From Actinomadura cremea (lineage in GTDB: Bacteria; Actinomycetota; Actinomycetes; Streptosporangiales; Streptosporangiaceae): a stretch of DNA of 64,000 nt. Of the stretch, positions 30,783 to 39,163 are shown piece after piece. Each line of letters opens with the position of its first letter. Position 1 is the first letter of the stretch. Under the pieces are notes generated by a model. The model was not told the DNA's origin and ran no database searches. It worked only from the letters and a program-made list of their open reading frames with translations. The translations under genes were made by a program, and so were the position numbers. Location of the stretch: NCBI RefSeq assembly GCF_014648495.1, contig NZ_BMRF01000009.1, positions 62,001-126,000 of the forward strand. The letters run 5' to 3'.

Positions 30783-32410
30783 CGGGAAGCTCCGCTCGGG
30801 TCGTCGTCGGCGAGGGCGGTGACCGCGTGCGCGGGCCGCCCGCCGACGAGGTCGGTGTTCTTCGAGACGAGCCGGTTGACGGCCTGGGCGGGATGGACGG
30901 CCGCCACGGTGACCGGCTCGGCGGCGCGGGTGACCAGGGGATGGCTGATGCGGCCCTCGAACGGGCCGCGCCAGGACGTCCACAGGGTGAAGTCGGCGGG
31001 GAGCGCGAGGATCAGGCCGTCGTCCGGCCCCGCGGCGATGACGTTCAGCCGGTTCTCGGCGGCGCGTTCGGGCAGGCCGAGCGCGGTCTCCCAGTCCTCC
31101 CGCGGGGTGAAGGGGACGGCGACGGCGTCGGCCTCGGCGATGGCGGCCAGCCGGAAGACCTCGGGGTAGAGGGCGTCGTCGCCGGTGACGAGCGCGAGCC
31201 GTCCCCAGGGGAGCGTGAAGATCTCGAGCCCGTCGCCGTACGCGGTGGCCCAGCCGGAGTGCCGCGCGCAGGCGTGCAGCTGGGATTGGGTGCCGACCAC
31301 GCCGCCCGCGTTCACCAGGTACGCGGCGTGGGTGTCGCCCGCGCGCACACTGGTCACCGCGTGGGCGGTGGTGCCCGCGAGCGCCTCGGCCAGCTTCGCG
31401 GCGACGGCGGCGGGCCCGGCCTCGACCCCGAAGGCCAGCTCGGGCAGGACGATCAGTTCGGCCCCGGCGTGCGCGGCGCGGCGCACCAGTCCGGGCGAGC
31501 GGACGACGGCCGCGTCCAGCTTCGCGTCACCGGGCGGGGCCTCGCGGGCGCGGGGCGGCCGGACGATCGGCGCGTACAGCCGCGGCCTGCGGGACGCGAA
31601 CGGGTCGGTGCCGTCGGGGCGGGTCTTGCGGTCGGCGAGCGAAGGGGCGATGTCGGCGACGACGACCGCCTCGCCGGTGCGCGGCCCCTTCGCCACGACC
31701 GTCCCGTCCGGGGCGACGATCTGGCTCTCGCCCGCGCCGTCCAGCAGCTCCGGCGGGACGCCCAGCCGCTCCGCGATCGCGGGCAGCGACTCGGCGGGCA
31801 GCAGCGGGCCGACCTTGTTGGCCGCGACCGCCCACACCCGGTTCTCGGCGGCGCGGACCGGGACGTGCAGGCTCGCCTCGTCGACCGCGAACGAGTTGAG
31901 GCTGTTGAGCAGCACCTGCGCGCCCCGTACCGCGAGGTCGCGCGGGACGTCGCTGGTGACGCCCTCCATGCAGGCGTACATGCCGAGCCGGCCGTGCGGG
32001 GTGGCGATGACGGGCCCGGCGGCGGTGCCGGGATCGAGGTGGTCGCCCTCCGCGCCCATCAGGGTCAGCTTGTCGGCCCGGCCGAGCAGGGTCCCGTCCG
32101 GGCCGTACAGCAGGCTGGCGACGGTGGTCCGGCCGCCGTCCGCCAGGGTGACGTTGACCTTGACGTGGGCGCGGTGCGCGCGCGCACGGTCCGCGATCGC
32201 GGACAGGAACGGGCCGTCCGGGGTGCACGCCCGCCGGGCGGCGGCGGCGCGGTCCTCGTACCAGGACGGGTGGTTGCAGAACTCCGGCAGCACGATGATC
32301 TCGGCGCCCGCGGCGGCCGCGCGATCGACCATGCGCAGGCAGGTGGCGAGGTTGGCGGAGACGTCGCGGCCCACCGCGAACTGGACGGCGGCCACCCGGA
32401 CCGGACCCAT
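30779..32410 (-). CDS. Tandem carbon-nitrogen hydrolase (nitrilase superfamily), second half degenerate
   Basis: 543 residues, twice the usual length. Domain 1 (about 1-275) has the triad candidates Glu in IIVLPEFCNHP, Lys in GRADKLTLMG and Cys in GMYACMEGV. Domain 2 (about 300-530) keeps LIVLPELAFGVE, but at the cysteine position reads LVTGDDALYPEV, so it is probably non-catalytic. The family hydrolyses amides or nitriles. As the first gene of the long operon, 23 bp below an operator array, it could open cyclic imides or amides from tetrapyrrole breakdown. The specificity is a guess. Confidence 0.85.
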   Translation of the reverse strand: MGPVRVAAVQFAVGRDVSANLATCLRMVDRAAAAGAEIIVLPEFCNHPSWYEDRAAAARRACTPDGPFLSAIADRARAHRAHVKVNVTLADGGRTTVASLLYGPDGTLLGRADKLTLMGAEGDHLDPGTAAGPVIATPHGRLGMYACMEGVTSDVPRDLAVRGAQVLLNSLNSFAVDEASLHVPVRAAENRVWAVAANKVGPLLPAESLPAIAERLGVPPELLDGAGESQIVAPDGTVVAKGPRTGEAVVVADIAPSLADRKTRPDGTDPFASRRPRLYAPIVRPPRAREAPPGDAKLDAAVVRSPGLVRRAAHAGAELIVLPELAFGVEAGPAAVAAKLAEALAGTTAHAVTSVRAGDTHAAYLVNAGGVVGTQSQLHACARHSGWATAYGDGLEIFTLPWGRLALVTGDDALYPEVFRLAAIAEADAVAVPFTPREDWETALGLPERAAENRLNVIAAGPDDGLILALPADFTLWTSWRGPFEGRISHPLVTRAAEPVTVAAVHPAQAVNRLVSKNTDLVGGRPAHAVTALADDDPSGASR

Positions 32411-32420
32411 CGGGCCTCCC

Positions 32421-32445
32421 GGTTCCACTAGCGAAACGCTGTTTC
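32421..32445. promoter_or_regulatory. Operator array site a, upstream of the long operon
   Basis: GGTTC-N7-GAAAC-N3-GTTTC, with the core GAAACGCTGTTTC at 32433-32445. It lies 11-35 bp before the nitrilase ATG (32410). The half-site spacing matches eight other sites in this window. Candidate target of the IclR regulator encoded at 41886. Confidence 0.7.
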
Positions 32446-32507
32446 CAAAACCATACAAGCGCGGTCATCACTCCGCCAGATCCGGCGGGCGGAAACTTCC
32501 CGCGCGG

Positions 32508-33905
32508 CTACGGGGGCCGGGGCCGCTCGAGGGCGCGGGCGGCGTCGGCGTCGTAGTGGCGGCGGCCGCCGAACGCGACGAGCGTCCCGGCCAGCAGCGG
32601 GAGCAGCAGCACCGTGAAGGCGCCGCGCAGCGAGCCGGTCAGGTCGGACGCCGCGCCCACCAGCAGCGGCCCGGCCGCCCCGCCCAGCGTGATCAGGAAC
32701 TGCAGCACCGCGAACCCGAGCCCGCGGCGGTCCGCGGCGACGACGTCCGCGTTGGCCGCCGTGAGGTTCGGGATGGCGATCGAGAACCCGATGTTGGCCA
32801 GGCAGTAGAACGCGATCTGCCCCGGCAGCGCCGGGATCAGGACCGCGCCCGCCAGCCCCGCCGTGCCGATCGCCAGGCCGATCGCGCCGAAGTGGACGCG
32901 CCAGCCGGGGGACCGCCCGTGCCACCGGTCCCCGTACCGGCTCCCGAGCAGCGTGCCGATGACCATGCCGGCCAGCCCCACGCCCCCGGCGATGGCCGCC
33001 GCGGGGCCCTCGGCGAGGCCGTACGCGCGCTGGTAGTAGCTGGGCATCCAGAAGAAGAGGCCGCCTAGACCGAAGAACAGGATCGTCAGCCCGAGGACGA
33101 CCGAGCGCAGCGTCCGGATCGCCCACAGGCCGCGCAGTTGCGCGGCCAGCGGCTCCCGCGCCGCCGTGGACGGTGTCCCGCCGGAGGCGTCGCCGGGGCC
33201 GGGCGGTCCGGGACCGGGCCCGGCGGCGCGCATGGCCTCGATGCGGTCGCCCAGGCCGCGCACCGGCTCCCGGACGGTGAGGCAGAGCAGCGCGATGAGG
33301 ATCCCCGGGACGGCGACCAGGAAGAACATCGCCCGCCACCCGAACGCCTGGGCCAGCGCGCCGCCCGCCATGATGCCGAGCGGGAGCCCGGAGAAGTAGG
33401 CGAAGCGCTCCAGCCCGTACGCGCGGGAGCGCCCGGCGCCGGGATAGTAGTCGGCGATCAGGCTGGAACCGGACGGGTTGTAGAGCAGCCCCGCGCCGCC
33501 GAGGAAGACCCGGACGGCGAACAGCGTCGCGTACGACTGCACGAGCCCGCTGCCGGCCGTCAGCACCGACCAGACCGCCACCACGGCGGCGATGGTCCAG
33601 GTCCGCCGGGCGCGGTCGGCGAGCCGTCCGGCCGGGATCAGCAGGACCACCCCGGCCAGGGCCGCGGCGGTGGCGATGGCGCCGCCCGCGGTGTCGGAGA
33701 AGCCGAACTCCTCCTGGATCCGGGGCAGCGCCCCGGCCATCAGGTTGGCCTCGACCCGGTCGATCAGCGCGACCAGGGCGATGCAGGCCGCCGGCCACCA
33801 GCCGAACGGGGCGGCCCGCGCGGGGTCGAAGGCGACCGGCGGACGTCCGGGGAACGCGACGATCCGGGCGGCGGCGGCCGGCGGGGGTTCCGTGGGTGCG
33901 CTCAT
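32508..33905 (-). CDS. MFS transporter
   Basis: 465 residues with about twelve membrane segments. The motif between helices 2 and 3 is IPAGRLADRARRTW (GxLaDrxgrr type, near residue 110), and LGSRYGDRWHGRSP recurs in the second half. Similar carriers take up aromatic acids or other organic acids. It lies just downstream of the secreted hydrolase (34008-34988) and of a hairpin that may attenuate expression. Import of the hydrolase's product is the natural inference. Confidence 0.88.
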   Translation of the reverse strand: MSAPTEPPPAAAARIVAFPGRPPVAFDPARAAPFGWWPAACIALVALIDRVEANLMAGALPRIQEEFGFSDTAGGAIATAAALAGVVLLIPAGRLADRARRTWTIAAVVAVWSVLTAGSGLVQSYATLFAVRVFLGGAGLLYNPSGSSLIADYYPGAGRSRAYGLERFAYFSGLPLGIMAGGALAQAFGWRAMFFLVAVPGILIALLCLTVREPVRGLGDRIEAMRAAGPGPGPPGPGDASGGTPSTAAREPLAAQLRGLWAIRTLRSVVLGLTILFFGLGGLFFWMPSYYQRAYGLAEGPAAAIAGGVGLAGMVIGTLLGSRYGDRWHGRSPGWRVHFGAIGLAIGTAGLAGAVLIPALPGQIAFYCLANIGFSIAIPNLTAANADVVAADRRGLGFAVLQFLITLGGAAGPLLVGAASDLTGSLRGAFTVLLLPLLAGTLVAFGGRRHYDADAARALERPRPP

Positions 33906-33936
33906 CGTGGCCGTTCTCTCGCTCGGCGGCGTGGGC

Positions 33937-33979
33937 GGGGCGGCTCCGGCGGCGCGAGGAGCGGTACCGGAGCCGCCCC
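33937..33979 (-). terminator. 13-bp stem-loop between the hydrolase and MFS genes
   Basis: GGGGCGGCTCCGG (33937-33949) pairs perfectly with CCGGAGCCGCCCC (33967-33979) around a 17-base loop. It falls in the 102-bp gap after the secreted hydrolase gene and before the MFS start. There is no T-run, as is usual in actinomycete terminators; it may be a full or partial terminator. Confidence 0.6.
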
Positions 33980-34007
33980 GTCCGGCCGGTGGGCCGGGGG
34001 GACGGGG

Positions 34008-34988
34008 TCAGGAGGCGCCGGTCAGGGTCTCGATCCGGCCGGACGCGAGCCGGCTCTGGTAGTAGGACCCGCCCGGCAGGTACGCGGGGGTCTGCGTGCC
34101 GTTGACGGCGTCGGTGGCCCAGGCGACCGCGAACCTCTGCAGCACCTCGACGTTCGCGGACTCGGGCTCGCCGCACGCGAGGGTGCCGACGCCGTCGGTG
34201 CTGGCGCCCTCGGCGTCGGTGTGCGCGCCGCCCGGCAGCCGGACGCCGACGAACGGCGAGGTCACGCGGGCCTGGACGAGGTCGGTCCCGCTGCCGCTGC
34301 TGTTGCAGGTGCCGTCGGGTCCGGAGATGGTGCGGATCATGCGGCCGGTGCCGTTCACGGCGTTCAGGCCGGTCGCGAGGTTGCTGCCGATGAACGACTT
34401 CACCGGGTCCAGCAGGACGAGGCCGCGTACTCGTGCCCACGCCGCCGCGCCGTCGGTGCGGAGCCGTCCGGCGACGTAGCTCACGGCCTCGCCGCCGGCC
34501 GAGTGCCCGGAGAAGACGAGCGAGGCCGGCAGGGTGAGGCCCGGACGTCCAGCCTCGGCCTTGGCGCCCGCGAAGCTGCGGCCGAGCTCGTCGTTCGGAT
34601 CGGACATCTTGGCGAAGAGGTCGGCGACGTTGCCGAGGAAGTCGGTGTTGTTCCCGATGTTCTGCAGCGTGCAGCCGAAGATGTTCCCGGTCGGCAGGGT
34701 CGGTGCGAAGACGATGTGGCCGGCGGCGGCGTACTCGGTCGCGAGGTCGGCGACGTGGTCGTTGGCGCGGGCGAAGCCGTGCTGGAGCCAGACCAGGCCC
34801 TTGGGCGTGCCGGACGGGAAGTACCAGTCGGCGCTCTGCTCGAGGGTCGTGAACGCGCAGCGGATGTCGACGGTGGTCTGGATCCGGGTGACGGCGGCCC
34901 AGGCGGGGGAGAGAGGGGCGATCGCGGTGAGGGCGAGGGCGGCGGCGGTGGCTCCGCCCAGGGTCCGGACGGCGTGTACGACGCGCAT
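34008..34988 (-). CDS. Secreted chlorophyllase/lipase-like alpha/beta-hydrolase
   Basis: 326 residues. The signal peptide is MRVVHAVRTLGGATAAALAL followed by TAIAPLSPAWA, with cleavage after AWA. The mature enzyme has LVWLQHGFARANDHVADLA (oxyanion region), the nucleophile in VFSGHSAGGEAV (near residue 166) and a candidate histidine in PGGAHTDAEG. Several cysteines suit an extracellular enzyme. It should hydrolyse esters outside the cell. An operator array (35013-35049) lies just upstream, linking it to the long operon and surface cluster. Confidence 0.82.
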   Translation of the reverse strand: MRVVHAVRTLGGATAAALALTAIAPLSPAWAAVTRIQTTVDIRCAFTTLEQSADWYFPSGTPKGLVWLQHGFARANDHVADLATEYAAAGHIVFAPTLPTGNIFGCTLQNIGNNTDFLGNVADLFAKMSDPNDELGRSFAGAKAEAGRPGLTLPASLVFSGHSAGGEAVSYVAGRLRTDGAAAWARVRGLVLLDPVKSFIGSNLATGLNAVNGTGRMIRTISGPDGTCNSSGSGTDLVQARVTSPFVGVRLPGGAHTDAEGASTDGVGTLACGEPESANVEVLQRFAVAWATDAVNGTQTPAYLPGGSYYQSRLASGRIETLTGAS

Positions 34989-35012
34989 GCTGCCTCCGTA
35001 GGCAACCACGCT

Positions 35013-35049
35013 GTTTCCTTGAGAGAAACAGCGTTTCCTTAAGGGAACC
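35013..35049. promoter_or_regulatory. Operator array site b, upstream of the secreted hydrolase
   Basis: GTTTC-N7-GAAAC-N3-GTTTC-N7-GAACC: four alternating half-sites, the longest array in the window, with the core GAAACAGCGTTTC at 35025-35037. It lies 25 bp before ATG 34988. Confidence 0.72.
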
Positions 35050-35130
35050 TCCATTAAGCGCTCGGGCCGCCGGGAAGGCAATGGGGCGATGCCGCCGATT
35101 GGGTAACGATTCGGCGGTCGGGAGGGCCGC

Positions 35131-36555
35131 TCAGGAGGGGTAGGCGGCGGCGCCCATGCCGCCGCCGCCCGCGCGGAACGCGCCCGGGGCGTGGATCGCG
35201 CAGGTCTGCACGTACTCCAGGAGCCCCTCGGTGCCGTACTCGCGGCCGTGCCCGCTGCGCTTGACGCCGCCGAACGGCGCGCGCAGCGCCATTCCGGTGC
35301 GGTTGTGGGTGTTGACGAAGGTGAAGCCCGCGTCGAAGCGGCGGGCGAACGCGAACGCGCGGTCCTCGTCGGCCGACCAGACCGAGGCGCCGAGCCCGAG
35401 GTCGCCCGCGTTGGCGCGGGCGACCGCCTCGTCCTCGTCGTCGTAGGCCAGCAGCGGCACGATCGGGCCGAACTGCTCCCCGGCCACGACCGGCGCGTCG
35501 TCGGGCACGTCCGTGACCAGAACCGGCCGGACGAAGTGCCCCCGGTCCATGTCGGCCCGCACCGTTCCGAGTTCGGTGACGGTGCCGCCCAGCGCGCGCG
35601 AGCCGGCGGCCAGGGCGCGGACGCGTCCGGCCGCGGCGGCGGAGATGACGGGGCCGACCGTGGTCCCGTCGTCCAGCGGGTCGCCGAGGACCAGCGTGCG
35701 CCCGGCCGCCGCCAGGTACGCCTCGCGGACCTCGGCGAGCCGCGACCGCGGCGCGTACAGGCGCTTGGCGGCCATGCAGACCTGGCCCGCGGTGGCGAAC
35801 GACGCCATCACCAGCCGGTCCATCGCCGCGTCCGTGAGGTCGGCGTCGTCCAGCAGCACGACCGGGTCGTTGCCGCCCAGTTCCAGCAGCACCGGGGTGA
35901 TCGCCCTGGCGGCGGCGGCGCCGATGGCGCGGCCCGCCTCGCCGCCGCCGGTGAACGCCACCCGGTGCACGCGGGAGTGGCCGACGAGCGCCCCGCCCGT
36001 CGCCGCGCCGCCCTGCACCACCCGGACGAGCCCGGACGGGAACGCCTCCAGCACCCGGGCCACCGTCAGCGGCGCGAGCGGCGAGGGCTTGACCACCACC
36101 GCGTTGCCCGCCGCGAGCGCCGGCCCGACCTTCAGCAGCGCGAGGACGATCGGCGCGTTCCACGGCGTGACGGCCGCGACGACCCCGTACGGGCGGCGCC
36201 GCAGGACGAGCCGTCCGGCCGGGTCGTCGGTCTCCCGGTCGGCGTACACCGCGGGCGCGTGCTCGGCCGTCCAGCGCAGGTGCGCGGCGGCGAACCGGAT
36301 CTCCCCGGCGCAGTCGGCGACCGGCTTGCCGGACTCGCGGGCCAGCAGCGCCGCCGCGCCGGGCACGGCCTCGACGGCGTCCGCGACCCGGCGCAGGACG
36401 CCGGCCCGCTCCTCGACCGGTAGCCGGGACCACGTGCGCTGCCCGTCCTCGGCCTCCAGGACGGCTCGGTCGACGTCCGCCGCACCAGCCACCGGCACCC
36501 GGCCGACGATCTCGTCCAGCCGGGCCGGGTTCTCCCGGACGATCTCGTCGCGCAT
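35131..36555 (-). CDS. Aldehyde dehydrogenase
   Basis: 474 residues. Standard ALDH motifs are VTPWNAPIVLALLKVGPALA (near residue 136), the NAD-site Gly pattern FTGGGEAGRAIG, catalytic Glu in LLELGGNDPV (near 238) and catalytic Cys in TAGQVCMAAKR (near 272). The C-terminus APFGGVKRSGHGREYGTEGL is typical. It oxidises an aldehyde to the acid with NAD(P). It is the last gene of the flavin operon that starts at 41723. Confidence 0.92.
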   Translation of the reverse strand: MRDEIVRENPARLDEIVGRVPVAGAADVDRAVLEAEDGQRTWSRLPVEERAGVLRRVADAVEAVPGAAALLARESGKPVADCAGEIRFAAAHLRWTAEHAPAVYADRETDDPAGRLVLRRRPYGVVAAVTPWNAPIVLALLKVGPALAAGNAVVVKPSPLAPLTVARVLEAFPSGLVRVVQGGAATGGALVGHSRVHRVAFTGGGEAGRAIGAAAARAITPVLLELGGNDPVVLLDDADLTDAAMDRLVMASFATAGQVCMAAKRLYAPRSRLAEVREAYLAAAGRTLVLGDPLDDGTTVGPVISAAAAGRVRALAAGSRALGGTVTELGTVRADMDRGHFVRPVLVTDVPDDAPVVAGEQFGPIVPLLAYDDEDEAVARANAGDLGLGASVWSADEDRAFAFARRFDAGFTFVNTHNRTGMALRAPFGGVKRSGHGREYGTEGLLEYVQTCAIHAPGAFRAGGGGMGAAAYPS

Positions 36556-37700
36556 CAGCCGGCGTCCCGCAGCGAGGCGATCATCGACGTGCGCAGCAGG
36601 TGGCGCCGCGCCTCGGCGGGGTCGGCGGCCAGCCTGCGCAGCTCGTCGTGGTGGCCGGCCGCGCCGGCGGAGCGCATCCGCTCCCAGTTGGCGTGGGTCG
36701 CCCGCCGCACGAACGACCGGGCCGTGTCGCGGCGCGCGGTCGCGGCGGCGTCGAGGGCCGGTTCCGGGCCGCCCCGGACGACGTCGCAGAGCGCGCCCGC
36801 CAGGAGCACGGCGTCGTGGATCCCGCTGTTCATGCCCATGCCGCCGAGCGGGTTGCTGACGTGCGCGGCGTCCCCGGCCAGCAGGACGCGGCCGGTGCGG
36901 AACGTCGTGGCGACGCGCTGGTGGACGCTGTACAGGCTGGCGTGGGCGACGTCCCAGGGGACGTCGGCGACCCCGCGCAGCCGCGCCGGCAGCCGGGCCA
37001 GCTCCCGGTCGCCGGGCGTGCCGTCCGGGGTCGGGAACAGCACCCGCCAGTGGTCCGGGGTGCGCAGCAGCACCAGCCACTCGTCGGGATCGAAGACGTA
37101 GTTCACCGCGGCGACGCCGGGCAGCAGCGCCTCGACGTCGGTGCGGGTCGAGGCGACCAGGAACCGTTCGGGGTACGTCGTGCCCTCGAAGCCCACGCGC
37201 AGGGAGCGCCGGACGGCGGAGCCCGCGCCGTCCGCGGCGATCAGCCAGCCGCCGCGGAAGCGCTCGCCTCCGGCGGTGACCGCCTCCACCCCGCCCGCGT
37301 GCGGCAGGACCGTGCGCACCGCCGCGCCGAACCGCACCTCGCCGCCCGCGCCGAGCAGATCGTCCAGCAGGACGGGGGTGAGCTTGCTCTGCTCGCACTG
37401 CACGCGGAACGGGTACGGCGTGTCGGCGGCGAGCACCGACAGGTCCAGTTCGGCGATGACGCCGCCGCGCCGGTCCCGGTACTGGAACGTCCGCGAGACG
37501 AGGCCGCGCTCCAGCAGCCGGTCGAGGACGCCCAGGCCGTCCAGCATCTCCAGGGTCGGCGGATGGAAGGTGGAGGCGCGCGACTCGGCGGCGAGCCCGG
37601 GTCCGGCCTCCAGGACGGTGACGGGGACGCCGCGCCGGGCCAGCGCCAGCGCCGCCGTGAGCCCCACGGGACCGGCACCGGCCACCAGCACCCGTGCCAT
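36555..37700 (-). CDS. FAD-dependent aromatic-type monooxygenase
   Basis: 381 residues, p-hydroxybenzoate hydroxylase class. It has the FAD dinucleotide motif VLVAGAGPVGLTAALALARR at the N-terminus, the middle DG motif region WLIAADGAGSAVRR (near residue 153), and GRVLLAGDAAHVSNPLGGMG (near 268). It would hydroxylate an activated ring using NAD(P)H and oxygen. The substrate is unknown. It overlaps the ALDH genes on both sides by 1-4 bp. Confidence 0.9.
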   Translation of the reverse strand: MARVLVAGAGPVGLTAALALARRGVPVTVLEAGPGLAAESRASTFHPPTLEMLDGLGVLDRLLERGLVSRTFQYRDRRGGVIAELDLSVLAADTPYPFRVQCEQSKLTPVLLDDLLGAGGEVRFGAAVRTVLPHAGGVEAVTAGGERFRGGWLIAADGAGSAVRRSLRVGFEGTTYPERFLVASTRTDVEALLPGVAAVNYVFDPDEWLVLLRTPDHWRVLFPTPDGTPGDRELARLPARLRGVADVPWDVAHASLYSVHQRVATTFRTGRVLLAGDAAHVSNPLGGMGMNSGIHDAVLLAGALCDVVRGGPEPALDAAATARRDTARSFVRRATHANWERMRSAGAAGHHDELRRLAADPAEARRHLLRTSMIASLRDAG

Positions 37701-39163
37701 CACGCCTCCCGGGAGTGCAGCGCGAAACCGTTCTCCACGCCCACGACCCGCGGGTTGGTGAAGAACCGGAGCGTCTCCGCCGTGCCCTCCTCGCCCAGCC
37801 CGGACGCTCCCCACGCGGGGCGGGGCGCGGACAGGTGCAGGCTCATCACGCTGGACCCGTTGACCTTGACCTCGCCGGCCCGGACGCGCCGGGCGACGGC
37901 CACGGCGGCGTCCTCGTCGGCGCCGGCCACGTACCCCTCGAGCCCGTACGCGGTGCCGTTGGCCAGCGCCACCGCCTCGTCCAGCGTCCGGTACGGGTGG
38001 ACCGTGGCGACGGGCCCGAAGATCTCCTCGGCGGCGGCCTCGGGGTCCGCGCCCGCGACCAGCGCGGGGGCCAGGTAGTTGCCCCGGTCCGGCACCTTCG
38101 TGGTGGACAGGAGCCGGCCGCCGAGCGCGTCCCGCCGCGCGGCGACCAGGGCGCGGTGGCGCGAGTGGACCAGCGGCCCGAGGTCGGTGCCCTCGTCCAG
38201 CGGCGGGCCCGCGCGCAGCGCCGCGAGCCGTTCGCCGACGGCGTCGAGCACGGCCCCCCGCGCCGCCGCGGGCACGATGAGGCGGCCCAGAGCGCGGCAC
38301 CACTGCCCGTTGAGCGTGGTGAGCAGGTCGACGGCGGCGCGGGCGGCGCGGTCCGGGTCGGCGTCCGGCATGACGACCAGGGGATTGTTGCCGCCCAGCT
38401 CCAGCTGCACCGGCTTGATCCCGGCCGCGCAGGCGGCGGCGACCGACCGGCCGCCCGCCGTCCCGCCGGTGAACGACACCGCCCTGATCCGGGGGTCGGC
38501 GGCCAGCGCGGCGCCCGTGCCGGCGTCCCCGTTGACGAGCTGGAACACCCCGCCGGGGACGTCCCGCGCGGCCAGCGCACCGGCGACGACCTCGGCGAAC
38601 CGCCGGCAGCCGTGCGGCGCCCACTCGCTGGGCTTGAGGATCGCGGGGCAGCCGGCCGCCAGCGCGTTCGCCACCTTGTGCGCGGCCATCGGGGCGGGCG
38701 CGTTCCACGGGACCAGGCACAGGGCCGGGCCCCACGGCAGCCGCCGCACCTCGGCCACGCGGCCGTCCGGACGGACGAACGCCGCGTCCAGCCCGCCGCC
38801 GCGCAACTGCTCGGCGGCCAGCCGGAACGACCCGGTCACGATCGTCCCGAGCGGCAGCGCCTGCCGGATCGGGACGCCGGTGGCCGCGGCCTCGATCCCG
38901 GCGATCTCCGCGACGGCGGGATCGAGGGCGTCGGCGACCGCGTCCAGCAGGTCGGCGCGCTCGGCGGCCGGGCGCGCGGCCCAGCCGTCCGCCGCCGCCC
39001 CGGCCGCGGCGAGCGCCCGTTCCACCCGGTCCGCGCCGGTGATCCCGGCGGGACCGATCTCCGCGCCGGTGGCCGGGTCCTCCAGGACGGGGCCGTCCCC
39101 GGGCGTCGGCGCCCAGTCACCGGCCACCAGGTCGCGGTGCGGGACGCTCAGCGGGGAGGTCAC
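37700..39163 (-). CDS. Aldehyde dehydrogenase
   Basis: 487 residues from GTG 39163 (overlaps the preceding stop as GTGA). It has LVPWNAPAPMAAHKVANALA, ILKPSEWAPHGCRRFAE, the Rossmann segment FTGGTAGGRSV, Glu in QLELGGNNPLVVM, and Cys in LNGQWCRALGR at the catalytic position. It is distinct from the ALDH at 35131; the two may act on two successive aldehydes or on isomers. Confidence 0.91.
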   Translation of the reverse strand: MTSPLSVPHRDLVAGDWAPTPGDGPVLEDPATGAEIGPAGITGADRVERALAAAGAAADGWAARPAAERADLLDAVADALDPAVAEIAGIEAAATGVPIRQALPLGTIVTGSFRLAAEQLRGGGLDAAFVRPDGRVAEVRRLPWGPALCLVPWNAPAPMAAHKVANALAAGCPAILKPSEWAPHGCRRFAEVVAGALAARDVPGGVFQLVNGDAGTGAALAADPRIRAVSFTGGTAGGRSVAAACAAGIKPVQLELGGNNPLVVMPDADPDRAARAAVDLLTTLNGQWCRALGRLIVPAAARGAVLDAVGERLAALRAGPPLDEGTDLGPLVHSRHRALVAARRDALGGRLLSTTKVPDRGNYLAPALVAGADPEAAAEEIFGPVATVHPYRTLDEAVALANGTAYGLEGYVAGADEDAAVAVARRVRAGEVKVNGSSVMSLHLSAPRPAWGASGLGEEGTAETLRFFTNPRVVGVENGFALHSREA

